Below are positions 17,903 through 25,993 of a stretch of 64,000 bases of DNA, piece after piece. The DNA is taken from assembly GCA_016711405.1 (NCBI GenBank), contig JADJSZ010000020.1:4844-68843 (forward strand). The letters run 5' to 3'. Position 1 is the stretch's first letter, and every line of letters begins with the position of its first letter. The position numbers and the translations under genes are program-made. The notes under the pieces are model-generated. The model saw nothing but the letters and a program-made list of their open reading frames with translations. It was not told the DNA's origin and did no database searches. Source of the stretch: Candidatus Hadersleviella danica (GTDB lineage: Bacteria > Chloroflexota > Anaerolineae > Promineifilales > Promineifilaceae).

Positions 17903-18446
17903 TCAAGCCAACCTGTTCTTCTCTAATTCACGCCCCCATATGCTGAACAAACCGAGTTTGGTAGCCATTTGTTCGATATGGTGCAAATCTAATTTGCGCT
18001 GTTGGATGCGAATAATGGCCCCGATATCTTCAAGATGACGCGTGGATTGACTATCTTGATAGGCGATGAGTTTGGCAATGATGACAGATTCGGCCGTGAC
18101 ATAGGCCGCCCGACGCATCTCATCAAAAGGCAATTTGATACGTGAGACAATCATCGCTTTTAATGGGGATTCGTGAGGCACGTAGAGATCTACTTTGATT
18201 TGATATGGCTCGTGAATGACATTGCAAAAGCTCACGGCACACTTGATGGCATCGGGTCTACGAAACGGGATTCTGAAGACGTTTGACGACAGGAATAGGA
18301 ACCGAATCCCGAGCAAAATGTCGTGTAAAACGTGGCTCGCCATAGACGGCAACAGCCACACCACCCCATATGGCATAGGTAGCTCCGACAGCCTCTAACA
18401 CATCAATGACGGAACCAAAAGCATGTTGTTCATATGGCGTGGACAT
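17903..18446 (-). CDS. Nucleotidyltransferase-fold protein (AbiEii/MNT-like), frameshifted
   Basis: Starts at the ATG at 18446 (MSTPYEQHAFGSVIDVLE). The segment ATYAIWGGVAVAVYGEPRFTR is the GGxAVxxYGxxRxTxD nucleotidyltransferase motif region. The frame is then lost near 18255-18310 and resumes with VIHEPYQIKVDLYVPHE, ISRIKLP-type segments, VTAESVIIAKLIAYQDSQSTRHLEDI and the helical tail to 17903. This layout fits AbiEii/DUF6036-type proteins that transfer nucleotides to tRNA or other targets. It lies directly downstream of the HTH gene, so the two may be a toxin-antitoxin or abortive-infection pair. Confidence 0.7.
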
Positions 18447-18495
18447 AGGATCGCCTACCCGGATTGGGCGCGATAGACAATCCATGCGGATTGGT

Positions 18496-18878
18496 CTATT
18501 TGGCCAGCCGACCAATTTGGTCTTCGGCCAATAACAAGCGGCGTTGCGCGAAGATAAACTGGGCCTTGAGCCATCGCGGCAATTTTCCGGGGAGAGGGCT
18601 TCGAATGGAGGGGAGGTGTAGTGGCGGTTGAGGGGTTCGCTCCACTGAGGCAATTGTTCGACACGGGAAGGGTGTTGCAGGTAATAGCCCACCACGCCTT
18701 TACGCCGGGAGTAGGCGATGCGCCAGCCGTTTTGCCGCAAAGTGCGTAGATCACGGGAAAGGGTGGTGTACGGCCGTTCCCCACACATCGCTTGGACGGC
18801 CGTTTCTAGTTCCCCACGGGGGTGGGGACGGCCGTCATTGAGCAACTGGAGCAATGTGTTTTGTGTTTCAAGGGTCAT
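18496..18878 (-). CDS. Small HTH DNA-binding protein, frameshifted at a C4 run
   Basis: MTLETQNTLLQLLNDGRPHP followed by YTTLSRDLRTLRQNGWRIAYSRRKGVVGYYL is a winged-helix/HTH with a beta-wing. After FEALSP the written frame degrades. One extra C in the CCCC near 18586-18590 gives GKLPRWLKAQFIFAQRRLLL..DQIGRLAK and a TAG at 18496, clearly the natural end (about 127 residues). It precedes the nucleotidyltransferase by about 50 nt on the same strand and is the likely regulator or antitoxin partner. Confidence 0.7.
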
Positions 18879-18937
18879 GGCTCCATGATAGGCGAAGGAT
18901 TGGGTAGGAGCAAGTAGGTGCAGGGCAGTTTGTGGGC

Positions 18938-19650
18938 TTAGCTGTGGCCATAAACGGGCACGGCCGCACCCTGCACGGCCGAGGCGGCGGGCGAAGCCAA
19001 GAACAGAATGACATTAGCCAACTCGGCGGGGGCAACCCATTTGGCAAAATTCGCTTTGGGCATGGCGGCACGGTTTTGGGGCGTGTCTATCGTGCCCGCA
19101 GGATGCAATTCACATTGATGCTGTGCTCCTTGAGTTCATCGGCCAAACTTTCGGTGAGGCGGATGACGGCCGCTTTGGACACCGTATAAGCGCCCATTTT
19201 CGCTTTGCCTTCCAACCCCGCCCGCGCCGCCACGCTGACAATTTTGCCTTCGCCCCGCGCTATCATCTGCGGCACAAATGCTTTGCTGGTGAGCAAAACG
19301 GATTTGGCATTGAGGTTGAGCATAAATTCCCATGTGGCCAGTTCAGTCTCGTGAACGGCCGTGCCCATGCTGAACCCGCCCGCCACATTGACCAACACAT
19401 CCACCCGCCCCGCCTCGGCCAGCACGGTGGCGGCCATGTCGGCCACGCTCTTCTCGTCGGTGAGGTCGGCCGTGGCCAGCCAAATATCGTCTGCCGAGAG
19501 CCAATCGGCATATAACTCGGCCAGCCGTTCCCGCGCCCTATCCACCAGTACCAGCCCCGCCCAGGCCGTGCGGAACGCTTGCGCCACGGCAAAGCCTAAA
19601 TTTCCCGCCGCTCCCGTTACCAGCACAATTTGGTTGTCAAAGTTGAACAT
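18938..19650 (-). CDS. Short-chain dehydrogenase/reductase, frameshifted near its end
   Basis: Rossmann start VLVTGAAGNLGFAVAQAF, DLTDEKS, NVAGGFSMG, catalytic Ser/Ala-rich strand, and YTVSKAA with the catalytic Tyr and Lys. The written frame stops at 19087 (..NCILRAR). One extra C in the GCCCGC near 19095 gives PGTIDTPQNRAAMP, the expected SDR motif, and continues to the TAA at 18938 (..VPVYGHS). That gives about 237 residues, normal length. NAD(P)-dependent oxidoreductase of unknown substrate. Confidence 0.85.
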
Positions 19651-19782
19651 GGGTCGTCTCCTTAGAGCTAGTCAGCGTGTCAGCCAGTCAGCATTTCAGC
19701 ACCCAGCCCCGAATCTCTCAAGTTTAGAAGTACATCCAGTATAACGGATAAGTTTGATTTGATTTGAGACTTGGTGAGGAGG

Positions 19783-19840
19783 AGTTTTTAGACTCGAATT
19801 TCACGAATGAGATTCGAGGCAATTCGTGTCCAATTTTTTG
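19783..19840. repeat. Dispersed hairpin repeat, TTAGACACGAATTTCACGAA family, copy 2
   Basis: GTTTTTAGACTCGAATTTCA, then GATTCGAGGCAATTCGTGTC and a T6 run. It lies in the gap between the SDR and anti-sigma genes, next to a GTCAGCAT-type tract (about 19670-19700). Confidence 0.75.
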
Positions 19841-19870
19841 TCTCTTGCAATTGAGCTGAAACGCAACTCA

Positions 19871-20848
19871 TTACAACTTGCGGCGAATGAGTAGGGTTGT
19901 GGTCAGTAGGAGGGCGACCAACGTGCCGAGGATGAGTTGGGTGGTACGCCATGGGGTGCGGTGAGTTGCCGTTGGGGCAGGTTCCTTGGGGGTTATCAGT
20001 TCGTCGGCAGGAAGCGGAGCGGGTGTGGGCGCGGTTTGGGTTGGTTCTGGGGTGGCTGTGGAGGCCGGGGTGGGCATGGGGTCGGCCGCGCGGGCATCCA
20101 TGCTCGCCGTGGCGGTCGGCCGAGGTGCCAATTCCGCCTGATTGGCCGTCTCTTCGCCTGCTTCGGGTGCGCCACCCCCCATTCCACCCGAGGGGGCGGC
20201 AGGAGGTACGCTGGCCGCTTCAGGAGCCATTTCGGCGGCCATTTCTTCTTCAGCCATTTCTTCTTCAGCCATCTCGGTCGCGGCCGATTCGGCCGCTGGT
20301 TCAATGGCAAAGGTGGTTATGGCTGAATCTTCCGCCAGCGTATCTTCCCCCTCTTGGTTTGCAGATGTTTCGGTCAAGCCTTGCGTTGCTTCTAGTTCCA
20401 TTTCTTGGGCTGGCTCGGCCGCCATATCGGCTTGGGCGATGGGTTGGCTTTCGGCCGCAGGGGCACTAGCCATCATGTCGGGCTGGCCAGCGCGGGTTCC
20501 AAAATCGAGGGCAATCACACCGACGAGGAGAACGGTCATGACGGCCGTGGCCACGCGCAGGGTGGGGTAGATTTGGGCGGCCATGCTCGGCCGTTTAGCC
20601 ACATATTTGGCGGGGTCGAGAATGAAATTGCGCGGCGCGGCGCGGCGCGGCAATTGGCTTAGGGCGTATTTGATGCGTTGTTGGGCTTCAACTTCGGCTC
20701 GCAAGGCGGCATCTTGAGCCAATTCTTGCTCCACCCGTTTTTGTTCGGCGGCCGACAACGCTCCATCCAGATAGGCCGTCAGCCGCTCTTGGCGTTGCTC
20801 ATCTTTGCTTTTGAGGAGGTTGCGGAGCCAGTTTAACATGATTGTCAT
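19871..20848 (-). CDS. Anti-sigma factor (membrane protein with Ala/Pro/Glu-rich external region)
   Basis: 325 residues. The N-terminal ~75 residues (ERLTAYLDGALSAAEQKRVEQELAQDAALRAEVE) are the classic anti-sigma zinc-finger-like helical domain, here without an obvious HxxxCxxC. A transmembrane helix follows (about 97-113), then 180 residues of low-complexity Ala/Glu/Pro/Thr, and a second helix near the C-terminus (about 303-322) ending in RRKL. It lies directly downstream of the ECF sigma gene and probably holds that sigma factor at the membrane. The low-complexity segment includes a repeated AEEEM motif. Confidence 0.85.
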   Translation of the reverse strand: MTIMLNWLRNLLKSKDEQRQERLTAYLDGALSAAEQKRVEQELAQDAALRAEVEAQQRIKYALSQLPRRAAPRNFILDPAKYVAKRPSMAAQIYPTLRVATAVMTVLLVGVIALDFGTRAGQPDMMASAPAAESQPIAQADMAAEPAQEMELEATQGLTETSANQEGEDTLAEDSAITTFAIEPAAESAATEMAEEEMAEEEMAAEMAPEAASVPPAAPSGGMGGGAPEAGEETANQAELAPRPTATASMDARAADPMPTPASTATPEPTQTAPTPAPLPADELITPKEPAPTATHRTPWRTTQLILGTLVALLLTTTLLIRRKL

Positions 20849-20931
20849 GGGTTATTTGTCAGTTGTCATTGGTCATTGGTTGGCGTTGACCGAAGACCTT
20901 TGTTCATTGCTCATTGCTCATTGTTTAATCT

Positions 20932-21525
20932 TCACTGCTCTACAGAACGATATTTATCTGGTAAAAGTTCCGCGAAGTCGCGCAGGCAATCGCGCAGTTT
21001 GGCGCGGGCGCGGCTGAGGCGCGATTTGATGGTGCCAAGGGAGGTGGCGGCAATCTCGGCCGCCGCGTTGTAATCGTACCCCTCCACATCACACAAGATG
21101 GCCACAATGCGCTGGTCGTCGGGCAGGGCATCGAGGCAATGTTGCACGGCCGCGACCATCTCCCCCACCTCCTGCTCTTCCTCGGGTTGCGCCCCATCCC
21201 CCACCAACCATTTGGAGGATTCGTTCTCCTCGGTCATCTCATCGAGCGAGCTACCGGGGCGGCGTTTGTTGTATTTGAGCATGTCGTAGCATTTGTTGGT
21301 GACAATGCGCAACAGCCATGCCTTAAAATTGGTATCATCGGCAAAGGTGTGGAGCTTTTCGTAGGCGCTAATAAAAGCGTCTTGGGTGGCATCGGCCGCG
21401 CTCACCCCCTCGCCCATAATGCGATAAGCCACGTTGTAGGCCATATCTTGGTACAACAAAACCAACTCGTTAAACGCGTTGAGGTTGTGCCGCTTGGCCT
21501 GTCGGATTAAATCTGCCTCATCCAT
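20932..21525 (-). CDS. ECF (RpoE-type) RNA polymerase sigma factor
   Basis: 197 residues. Sigma-2 region: ELVLLYQDMAYNVAYRIMG.. DATQDAFISAYEKLHTF, NFKAWLLRIVTNKCYDMLK. Sigma-4 region: CLDALPDDQRIVAILCDVEGYDYNAAAEIAATSLGTIKSRLSRARAKLR, a helix-turn-helix that binds the -35 element. It is transcribed ahead of its anti-sigma factor, about 80 nt away, across a family I repeat (TGCTCAT units). The signal sensed is unknown. Confidence 0.95.
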   Translation of the reverse strand: MDEADLIRQAKRHNLNAFNELVLLYQDMAYNVAYRIMGEGVSAADATQDAFISAYEKLHTFADDTNFKAWLLRIVTNKCYDMLKYNKRRPGSSLDEMTEENESSKWLVGDGAQPEEEQEVGEMVAAVQHCLDALPDDQRIVAILCDVEGYDYNAAAEIAATSLGTIKSRLSRARAKLRDCLRDFAELLPDKYRSVEQ

Positions 21526-21572
21526 AAGGGGGAATTTTAGGGGGAAATGGGCAATGTGAAAAGTAAAAGGTG

Positions 21573-21661
21573 TTGAGATAGAGGATGGAGATAGAGATAG
21601 AGGGGAACGAAGTGGGCTGAATAACCGAGTTTCCTTTATCTCTATCTCTCGTCTCTATCTA
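21573..21661. repeat. 6-nt GATAGA tandem repeat hairpin (family F)
   Basis: GATAGAGGATGGAGATAGAGA is followed about 35 nt later by TTATCTCTATCTCTCGTCTC, inverted arms filling the gap between the YgjP-like gene and the sigma factor gene. Confidence 0.8.
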
Positions 21662-21663
21662 AG

Positions 21664-22164
21664 TTAGTGTTCCACAGTGACAGCTTCTAAGTCGAGAGCC
21701 ATGAGGTAGCCGCGTGCCCGTTCGGTCAGGGGGTAACGGCCGACCAGCTTCCAGAAATTGCGGCCGTGGTTGGCCTCCAACAGGTGCGCCAATTCGTGCA
21801 TGACCACATATTCCAGCACAAAGCGGGGCAATTTGGCCAACCGATGGGAAATGCGAATCGTCTGGTCGGCCGGGGTGCAACTGCCATACCGCTTGTCTTG
21901 TTGGGTAGACCATTGCAGAGATTGCCACTTGAGTTTGCCCTGAAAATACCGTTGATTCAAGTCATGGGCAATTTTGGCCAAATCGCCATCATCTAACTCC
22001 CGCCTCTGCTGGCGTTTGTCAATGCGCCCCTGCAATTTGGCAATGATGGGTTCCAAGTCGGCATCGCTCATGTGCGCGGGGGCTTGGATTTCTAACACGC
22101 CCCCCACCATGCGGGCCGAAACTGTTTTGCGTCGCTTGTCGCTACGGGTGATGTTGATAGACAT
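21664..22164 (-). CDS. YgjP-type metallopeptidase (M48/SprT-like, DUF45)
   Basis: 166 residues from the ATG at 22164; the longer frame upstream reads through intergenic repeat and is not credible. Contains the zinc motif in VVMHELAHLLEANHGRNFWKLV, the spacing HExxH..H..W of the DUF45 family, and RYGSCTPADQTIRIS typical of that group. Probable cytoplasmic zinc protease of unknown substrate. The gene start directly follows a GGGGAT heptamer tract with no Shine-Dalgarno. Confidence 0.85.
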   Translation of the reverse strand: MSINITRSDKRRKTVSARMVGGVLEIQAPAHMSDADLEPIIAKLQGRIDKRQQRRELDDGDLAKIAHDLNQRYFQGKLKWQSLQWSTQQDKRYGSCTPADQTIRISHRLAKLPRFVLEYVVMHELAHLLEANHGRNFWKLVGRYPLTERARGYLMALDLEAVTVEH

Positions 22165-22170
22165 GGGGGA

Positions 22171-22255
22171 TGGGGGGATTGCGGAATGGGGAATGCGGAT
22201 TGCGGATTGAACGCTGATCGACTGACCGACTGAGGGACTGAAAGACTGAATGACT
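22171..22255. repeat. Heptamer GCGGATT/GGGGAAT tract (family D) plus 8-nt GACCGACT tract (family A)
   Basis: Family D units from about 22177 to 22208, then GATCGACT, GACCGACT, GAGGGACT, GAAAGACT. The TAG stop of the next gene (..CCGCTCGGGTAGTCATTCAGTC on the minus strand) lies in the repeat edge. Confidence 0.85.
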
Positions 22256-23087
22256 ACCCGAGCGGCCGTTGCCAGTAGTGGACGGCCGATTCGGGCACAA
22301 AGCCGAGGGATTGGTAAAGGGTGAGCGCGGCCGTGTGGGTGGCCCATGTACCGATGAGCAATTGGCCGCTGGATTGGCTCTGTACCCAATTGCCCACGGC
22401 CAGCAACAGTTGCCGCCCCAGTCCTTGCCGCTGGTAAGCGGGCAAAATCGCCAGTGGTTCCACTTGCCAACGGCCGTCCCGATGGGCGATTAAGGCGGCC
22501 ACGCCCGCAAATCCTAGTTTATGCTCGAGAAAAAAAAGTTCATGGAAAGGAGGCAACTGCTGGGCATCATAGGGTTGGTACCACGGCAACCCCTTAAAAG
22601 CCTTTTTGTACATGCCTGCAAAGAGGGTATTGGCGTTGGGCGGCCGCAAAACAAGCTCGAACCCAGCGGGGAAAACGGCCGTGGGTAAGCGCACCCCTTG
22701 GGGCAGAGCCAGCAACACCTCTTCATGTTCGGGCACAAAGCCGTTGGCGCGTAAAAAAGCGGCCGCTGGCTCGTGGGGGGCTTCCACGGCCGCCGAAAGG
22801 TCGGTGGCCTTGTCCCACCACCCTTCGGCCAACACCCGCTCCAACAAGGCACGGCCGATGCCCCGCCGCCGATATTGGGGAATGACCCCACCCCACAAAG
22901 AGAACAAGTGGGGCAAGCCCGCCACGGCCGAAACGGCCGCATACCCCGCCAACTGCCCCTCCCACCACGCTCCCCAAACCTGCTCCTGCCCTGTCAGCAT
23001 GGGTGTAGACCGCTCCAAAAAGCCATCCACCATGCGAATTGAATCCCCCAACGTCATCTGTATATCAATCGGCTCAATTTTTAACAT
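22254..23087 (-). CDS. Tandem GNAT-domain acetyltransferase
   Basis: 277 residues with two GNAT units. Acetyl-CoA-binding motif A occurs twice: VIPQYRRRGIGRALLERVL (first half) and ILPAYQRQGLGRQLLLAVG (second half), each followed by the typical AAAFLRANGFVPE and AALTLYQSLGFVPE helices. Both look intact. Members acetylate small molecules or protein N-termini; the acceptor is unknown. No Shine-Dalgarno is seen at the ATG. Confidence 0.9.
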   Translation of the reverse strand: MLKIEPIDIQMTLGDSIRMVDGFLERSTPMLTGQEQVWGAWWEGQLAGYAAVSAVAGLPHLFSLWGGVIPQYRRRGIGRALLERVLAEGWWDKATDLSAAVEAPHEPAAAFLRANGFVPEHEEVLLALPQGVRLPTAVFPAGFELVLRPPNANTLFAGMYKKAFKGLPWYQPYDAQQLPPFHELFFLEHKLGFAGVAALIAHRDGRWQVEPLAILPAYQRQGLGRQLLLAVGNWVQSQSSGQLLIGTWATHTAALTLYQSLGFVPESAVHYWQRPLG

Positions 23088-23294
23088 GGAAGGGAGAGGT
23101 CAATGAACAATGAGTAATGAGTCTACTGAAAGGAGGTTTTTTAGATGAAATACATAATAAATTATTTTTTCCCCTTTTTTTTTGCTTTTTTTCCTTTTCT
23201 CTTTTCCCCCAATTCCCTTTTTTTTTTTTTTACTCAGTAATGAGCAATGAACAAAAGTTAGCTGGTGGTTGGAAGCCAATAACCAATAACCAAT
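23088..23294. repeat. T-rich gap with family I and family C heptamers
   Basis: A long pyrimidine tract (T and C runs, about 23160-23231, including T15) lies between AATGAGC/AATGAAC units (about 23100-23116 and 23237-23256) and GGTTATT-type units that run into the stop of mgsA. Confidence 0.7.
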
Positions 23295-23756
23295 TTACAT
23301 CTTATGCTGGAGCCGATTTTTGTAATCCTCAAAATCGGTGAGGCGGCGGTCGTATTCGGCCGCCATGAGGGGGGAAGAGATGAGGAAATCGGCCGTAGTG
23401 CGATTCATGGCCACAGGGATATTCCACACCACCGCCAGCCGCAAGAGCGCCTTCACATCAGGGTCATGCGGCTGGGGAGCCAACGGATCCCAAAAAAAGA
23501 TGAGGAAATCAATCTCCCCCTCGCTAATCTTTGCACCCACCTGCTGATCGCCGCCCAATGGACCGCTTTGGAGCTTGGTAATGACCAACCCCAACCGGCG
23601 CGAGAGCAACGTACCCGTTGTGCCCGTCGCATACAAGCGATGTCGAGCGAGCGTCCCTTTGTTAAAGGTCGCCCACTCGAGCAAATCATCTTTCTTATTG
23701 TCATGCGCCACCAGCGCAATCTTCTTGGCCGAATCCATCGTCGAAATGAGAGCCAT
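23295..23756 (-). CDS. mgsA: Methylglyoxal synthase
   Basis: 153 residues and closely similar to E. coli MgsA throughout: KKIALVAHDN, LYATGTTGTLLSRRLG, SGPLGGDQQVGA, IDFLIFFWDPL, PHDPDVKALLRLAVVWNIPVA. It removes phosphate from dihydroxyacetone phosphate to give methylglyoxal, a bypass of lower glycolysis under phosphate limitation. The phosphate-binding and catalytic Asp (GGDQQ) are present. The start may be the ATG at 23756 or the one at 23738. The TAA stop lies at the edge of the GGTTATT repeat. Confidence 0.96.
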   Translation of the reverse strand: MALISTMDSAKKIALVAHDNKKDDLLEWATFNKGTLARHRLYATGTTGTLLSRRLGLVITKLQSGPLGGDQQVGAKISEGEIDFLIFFWDPLAPQPHDPDVKALLRLAVVWNIPVAMNRTTADFLISSPLMAAEYDRRLTDFEDYKNRLQHKM

Positions 23757-23779
23757 GAGGAGGGGAGGGGGGAGTAAGG

Positions 23780-23870
23780 AAGGACGAATTACAAATTACG
23801 AAGTACGAATTACGAAATTATTTGATGGGCATCGTACTTCGTAACTCGTACTTTGTAATTCGTACTTTTA
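23780..23870. repeat. Heptamer hairpin ACGAATT/ACGAAGT (family G)
   Basis: ACGAATTACAAATTACGAAG is followed after about 30 nt by CGTACTTCGTAACTCGTACT and further units: inverted arms between mgsA and the MFS gene. Confidence 0.85.
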
Positions 23871-25208
23871 TTATGCCCCAACAGGCAGTTCTTGGGTATG
23901 GTCGGGCAAGAGCGTTTCGGCGTTGCGGAGGAGCGGGAAGAGGTAGCCGCCTAGCCCCGCCAAGGTGGCCATCAGCCCTGCAAAAATAATGATGAGAGCC
24001 ATGCCTGCGCCGGGGCCGTTGCCCACCAGCCAGCCAAACATATTGGCCAGCCCCCCTTCACCTTGCATGGCGGGTTCCATCACAAAATCGGCCAATGGCC
24101 CCACCGATAGGGTGGCGATGGGATTGACAAACCACGCAATGAGACGGCGAATGGAAAAGACGCGCCCCTGTAAATCGGCTGGGACTTTGCGTTGCCAGAT
24201 GGCCTGATTTGAGCCATTGATGATAGGCACGACGATGGCACTGCCAAAACTGGCCACCGCCCACCATGTCCAGCTTTGCCCCACCCCCATCAGCATCAGC
24301 CCAATAAGGCCCGACCATGCCCAGCCGAGGAAGACCCCATGAACCAGCCGTTTGGGGCCGCCCCACAGGCTCATCAACAAGCCGCCCATCACCCCGCCAA
24401 TGGCGCCCATTGAGTTGACACTGCCAAGGGTGAGGGCATCATTGCCTGTGCGAGCCAACAACATGGGAGCCATAAGCGTGAAGCCCCATGTGGCAAAGAA
24501 ATTGCCGACCATGAACAAAATTTGCAAACCCAGCAACGGTTTTCGTTGCCAAATGTAGCGGAAACCAAAGCCCGCCTCTTGCCAAACGCTCCCTCGGCTG
24601 GCCGCCCCTTCTTCGGTTACTTTGGGTTGGGGGATGAAGACGATGGCCAACGCCCCAATGGCAAAACTGAAGGTGACGACATCTATGAGCAAAATGGTTT
24701 GCAGGCCGAACAAGCCAATGAGAGCCGCGGCCGCGATGGGGGCAAAAATGCGCGAGCCTTCGCCAGCCAGCGAAATCATGCCGTGGGCACGGCCGTATTG
24801 CTCCTTGGGCAACATCGTACTAATTGAGGCGGAGTAGGCGGGCCATTGAAACACCTCGGTTGCCCCCGCAATAAAAGCGGTGATGTAGAGATGCCACACC
24901 TCTAAAATGCCCATGCTGTACAGCACCAGCACGATAATGGTAGACACCCCCGCCCCAAAATCGCTGACCATCATCAGCAATTTGCGGCTGTAGCGGTCCA
25001 CCACCACCCCCGCAAAGGGGCTGAGGACGAGCAGGGGCGTGACATAGAAGAAGCCGACCAAGGCCAAGGCTGTCGCTTGCCCCGTTCGTTCATAAGCCCA
25101 AATCGTCAGGGCGAATTGGGTCATGGCCGTGCCAAGCATGGAGAGCAATTGTCCCGCCCAGACGATATAGAAGGCGGTCATACCAGTGGGTTGGTTTTTG
25201 GGATTCAT
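23871..25208 (-). CDS. MFS transporter (MFS_3/EntS-like exporter)
   Basis: 445 residues with about 12 transmembrane helices. N-terminal IVWAGQLLSMLGTAMTQFAL, the MFS loop VVVDRYSRKLLMM between helices 2 and 3, and PKEQYGRAHGMISL fit the DHA3 drug/siderophore efflux subfamily. Inner-membrane, proton-driven export of an unknown compound. No regulator or siderophore gene is adjacent. Confidence 0.92.
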   Translation of the reverse strand: MNPKNQPTGMTAFYIVWAGQLLSMLGTAMTQFALTIWAYERTGQATALALVGFFYVTPLLVLSPFAGVVVDRYSRKLLMMVSDFGAGVSTIIVLVLYSMGILEVWHLYITAFIAGATEVFQWPAYSASISTMLPKEQYGRAHGMISLAGEGSRIFAPIAAAALIGLFGLQTILLIDVVTFSFAIGALAIVFIPQPKVTEEGAASRGSVWQEAGFGFRYIWQRKPLLGLQILFMVGNFFATWGFTLMAPMLLARTGNDALTLGSVNSMGAIGGVMGGLLMSLWGGPKRLVHGVFLGWAWSGLIGLMLMGVGQSWTWWAVASFGSAIVVPIINGSNQAIWQRKVPADLQGRVFSIRRLIAWFVNPIATLSVGPLADFVMEPAMQGEGGLANMFGWLVGNGPGAGMALIIIFAGLMATLAGLGGYLFPLLRNAETLLPDHTQELPVGA

Positions 25209-25211
25209 AAG

Positions 25212-25287
25212 AGTGGTTAGGGGTTAGTGGCTAGTGGTTAGTGAGTCGTCATGAACAATTAACGATTTACAATTCACAATTCACAAT
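25212..25287. repeat. Heptamer tracts TTAGTGG (family B) and ATTCACA (family L)
   Basis: GGTTAGGGGTTAGTGGCTAG (25215-25234) is followed by ATTTACAATTCACAATTCAC (about 25263-25282). The TGA stop of aat is read from the second tract (GCGGAATGAATTGTGAATTG on the minus strand). Confidence 0.85.
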
Positions 25288-25938
25288 TCATTCCGCAAAT
25301 GTCGTTTGCACTTGCAACGCTTGGCGCAAGCGGGCGCGGTATTGGGCACGGGGGATTTCGATAACGCCGAATTGGGCGAGGTGTTCGGTTTGGAATTGCA
25401 CGTCGAGCAAGGCGTAGCCGCGCTGGCGCAGGTGTTGGACGAGGTAGACAAGGGCGACTTTGCTGGCATCGGTGGCGCGGCTGAACATCGCCTCGCCCGC
25501 GAAGAGGCCGTTGAGCGAAACGCCGTATAAGCCGCCGACGAGTCGGCCGTCTTGCCATGTTTCCACGCTGTGAGCCAACCCTTTGTGGTAGAGGCGCACA
25601 TACGCCTCCAAAATCTGCTCGTCTATCCAACTACCATTGCGCCGAGGGTCGGCGCAGGCGGTGATAACCCCGCGAAAGTCGCGGTCGAGGGTGAGGAGAA
25701 AGCCGGGTTTGGCCGAGCGGCGCACCTCGGCCGTGATTAGCTCGCGCTGGGAGCCAGCGGCCGTTTCCACCACCGCCCGCTTGGCCGCCCGCATCAGCGA
25801 GCGCGGCATGTGGAACCCATCCAACGGCAAAATGGCGCGGGGGTTGGGGTCGTACCAGTAAATTTGTCCATCTATGGCCATCGGGAAAACCCCTTGGCGG
25901 TAGGCGGAGATGAGGAGGTCGGTGGTGAGGGTGGACAT
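25288..25938 (-). CDS. aat: Leucyl/phenylalanyl-tRNA-protein transferase
   Basis: 216 residues, whole family length. YRQGVFPMAIDG.IYWYDPNPRAILPLDGFHMPRSL, TWIDEQILEAYVRLYHKGLAHSVE-like stretch (SWIDEQILEAY.. GLAHSVETW), LVGGLYGVSLNGLFAGEAMFSRATDASKVAL and LLDVQFQTEHLAQFG are all diagnostic. It attaches Leu or Phe from tRNA to proteins with N-terminal Arg/Lys, marking them for ClpS/ClpAP. Cytoplasmic. Confidence 0.96.
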   Translation of the reverse strand: MSTLTTDLLISAYRQGVFPMAIDGQIYWYDPNPRAILPLDGFHMPRSLMRAAKRAVVETAAGSQRELITAEVRRSAKPGFLLTLDRDFRGVITACADPRRNGSWIDEQILEAYVRLYHKGLAHSVETWQDGRLVGGLYGVSLNGLFAGEAMFSRATDASKVALVYLVQHLRQRGYALLDVQFQTEHLAQFGVIEIPRAQYRARLRQALQVQTTFAE

Positions 25939-25993
25939 GGGGGGGAGGGGGGCAGAGGAGCGGATGAGCAGGGGGAGAACTAGCCACTAACCA

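Noticed and set aside
20142..20570. Plus-strand frames across the anti-sigma gene
   Set aside because: They are antisense reads of the Ala/Pro/Glu-rich region; the minus-strand gene has a clear domain layout and operon partner.
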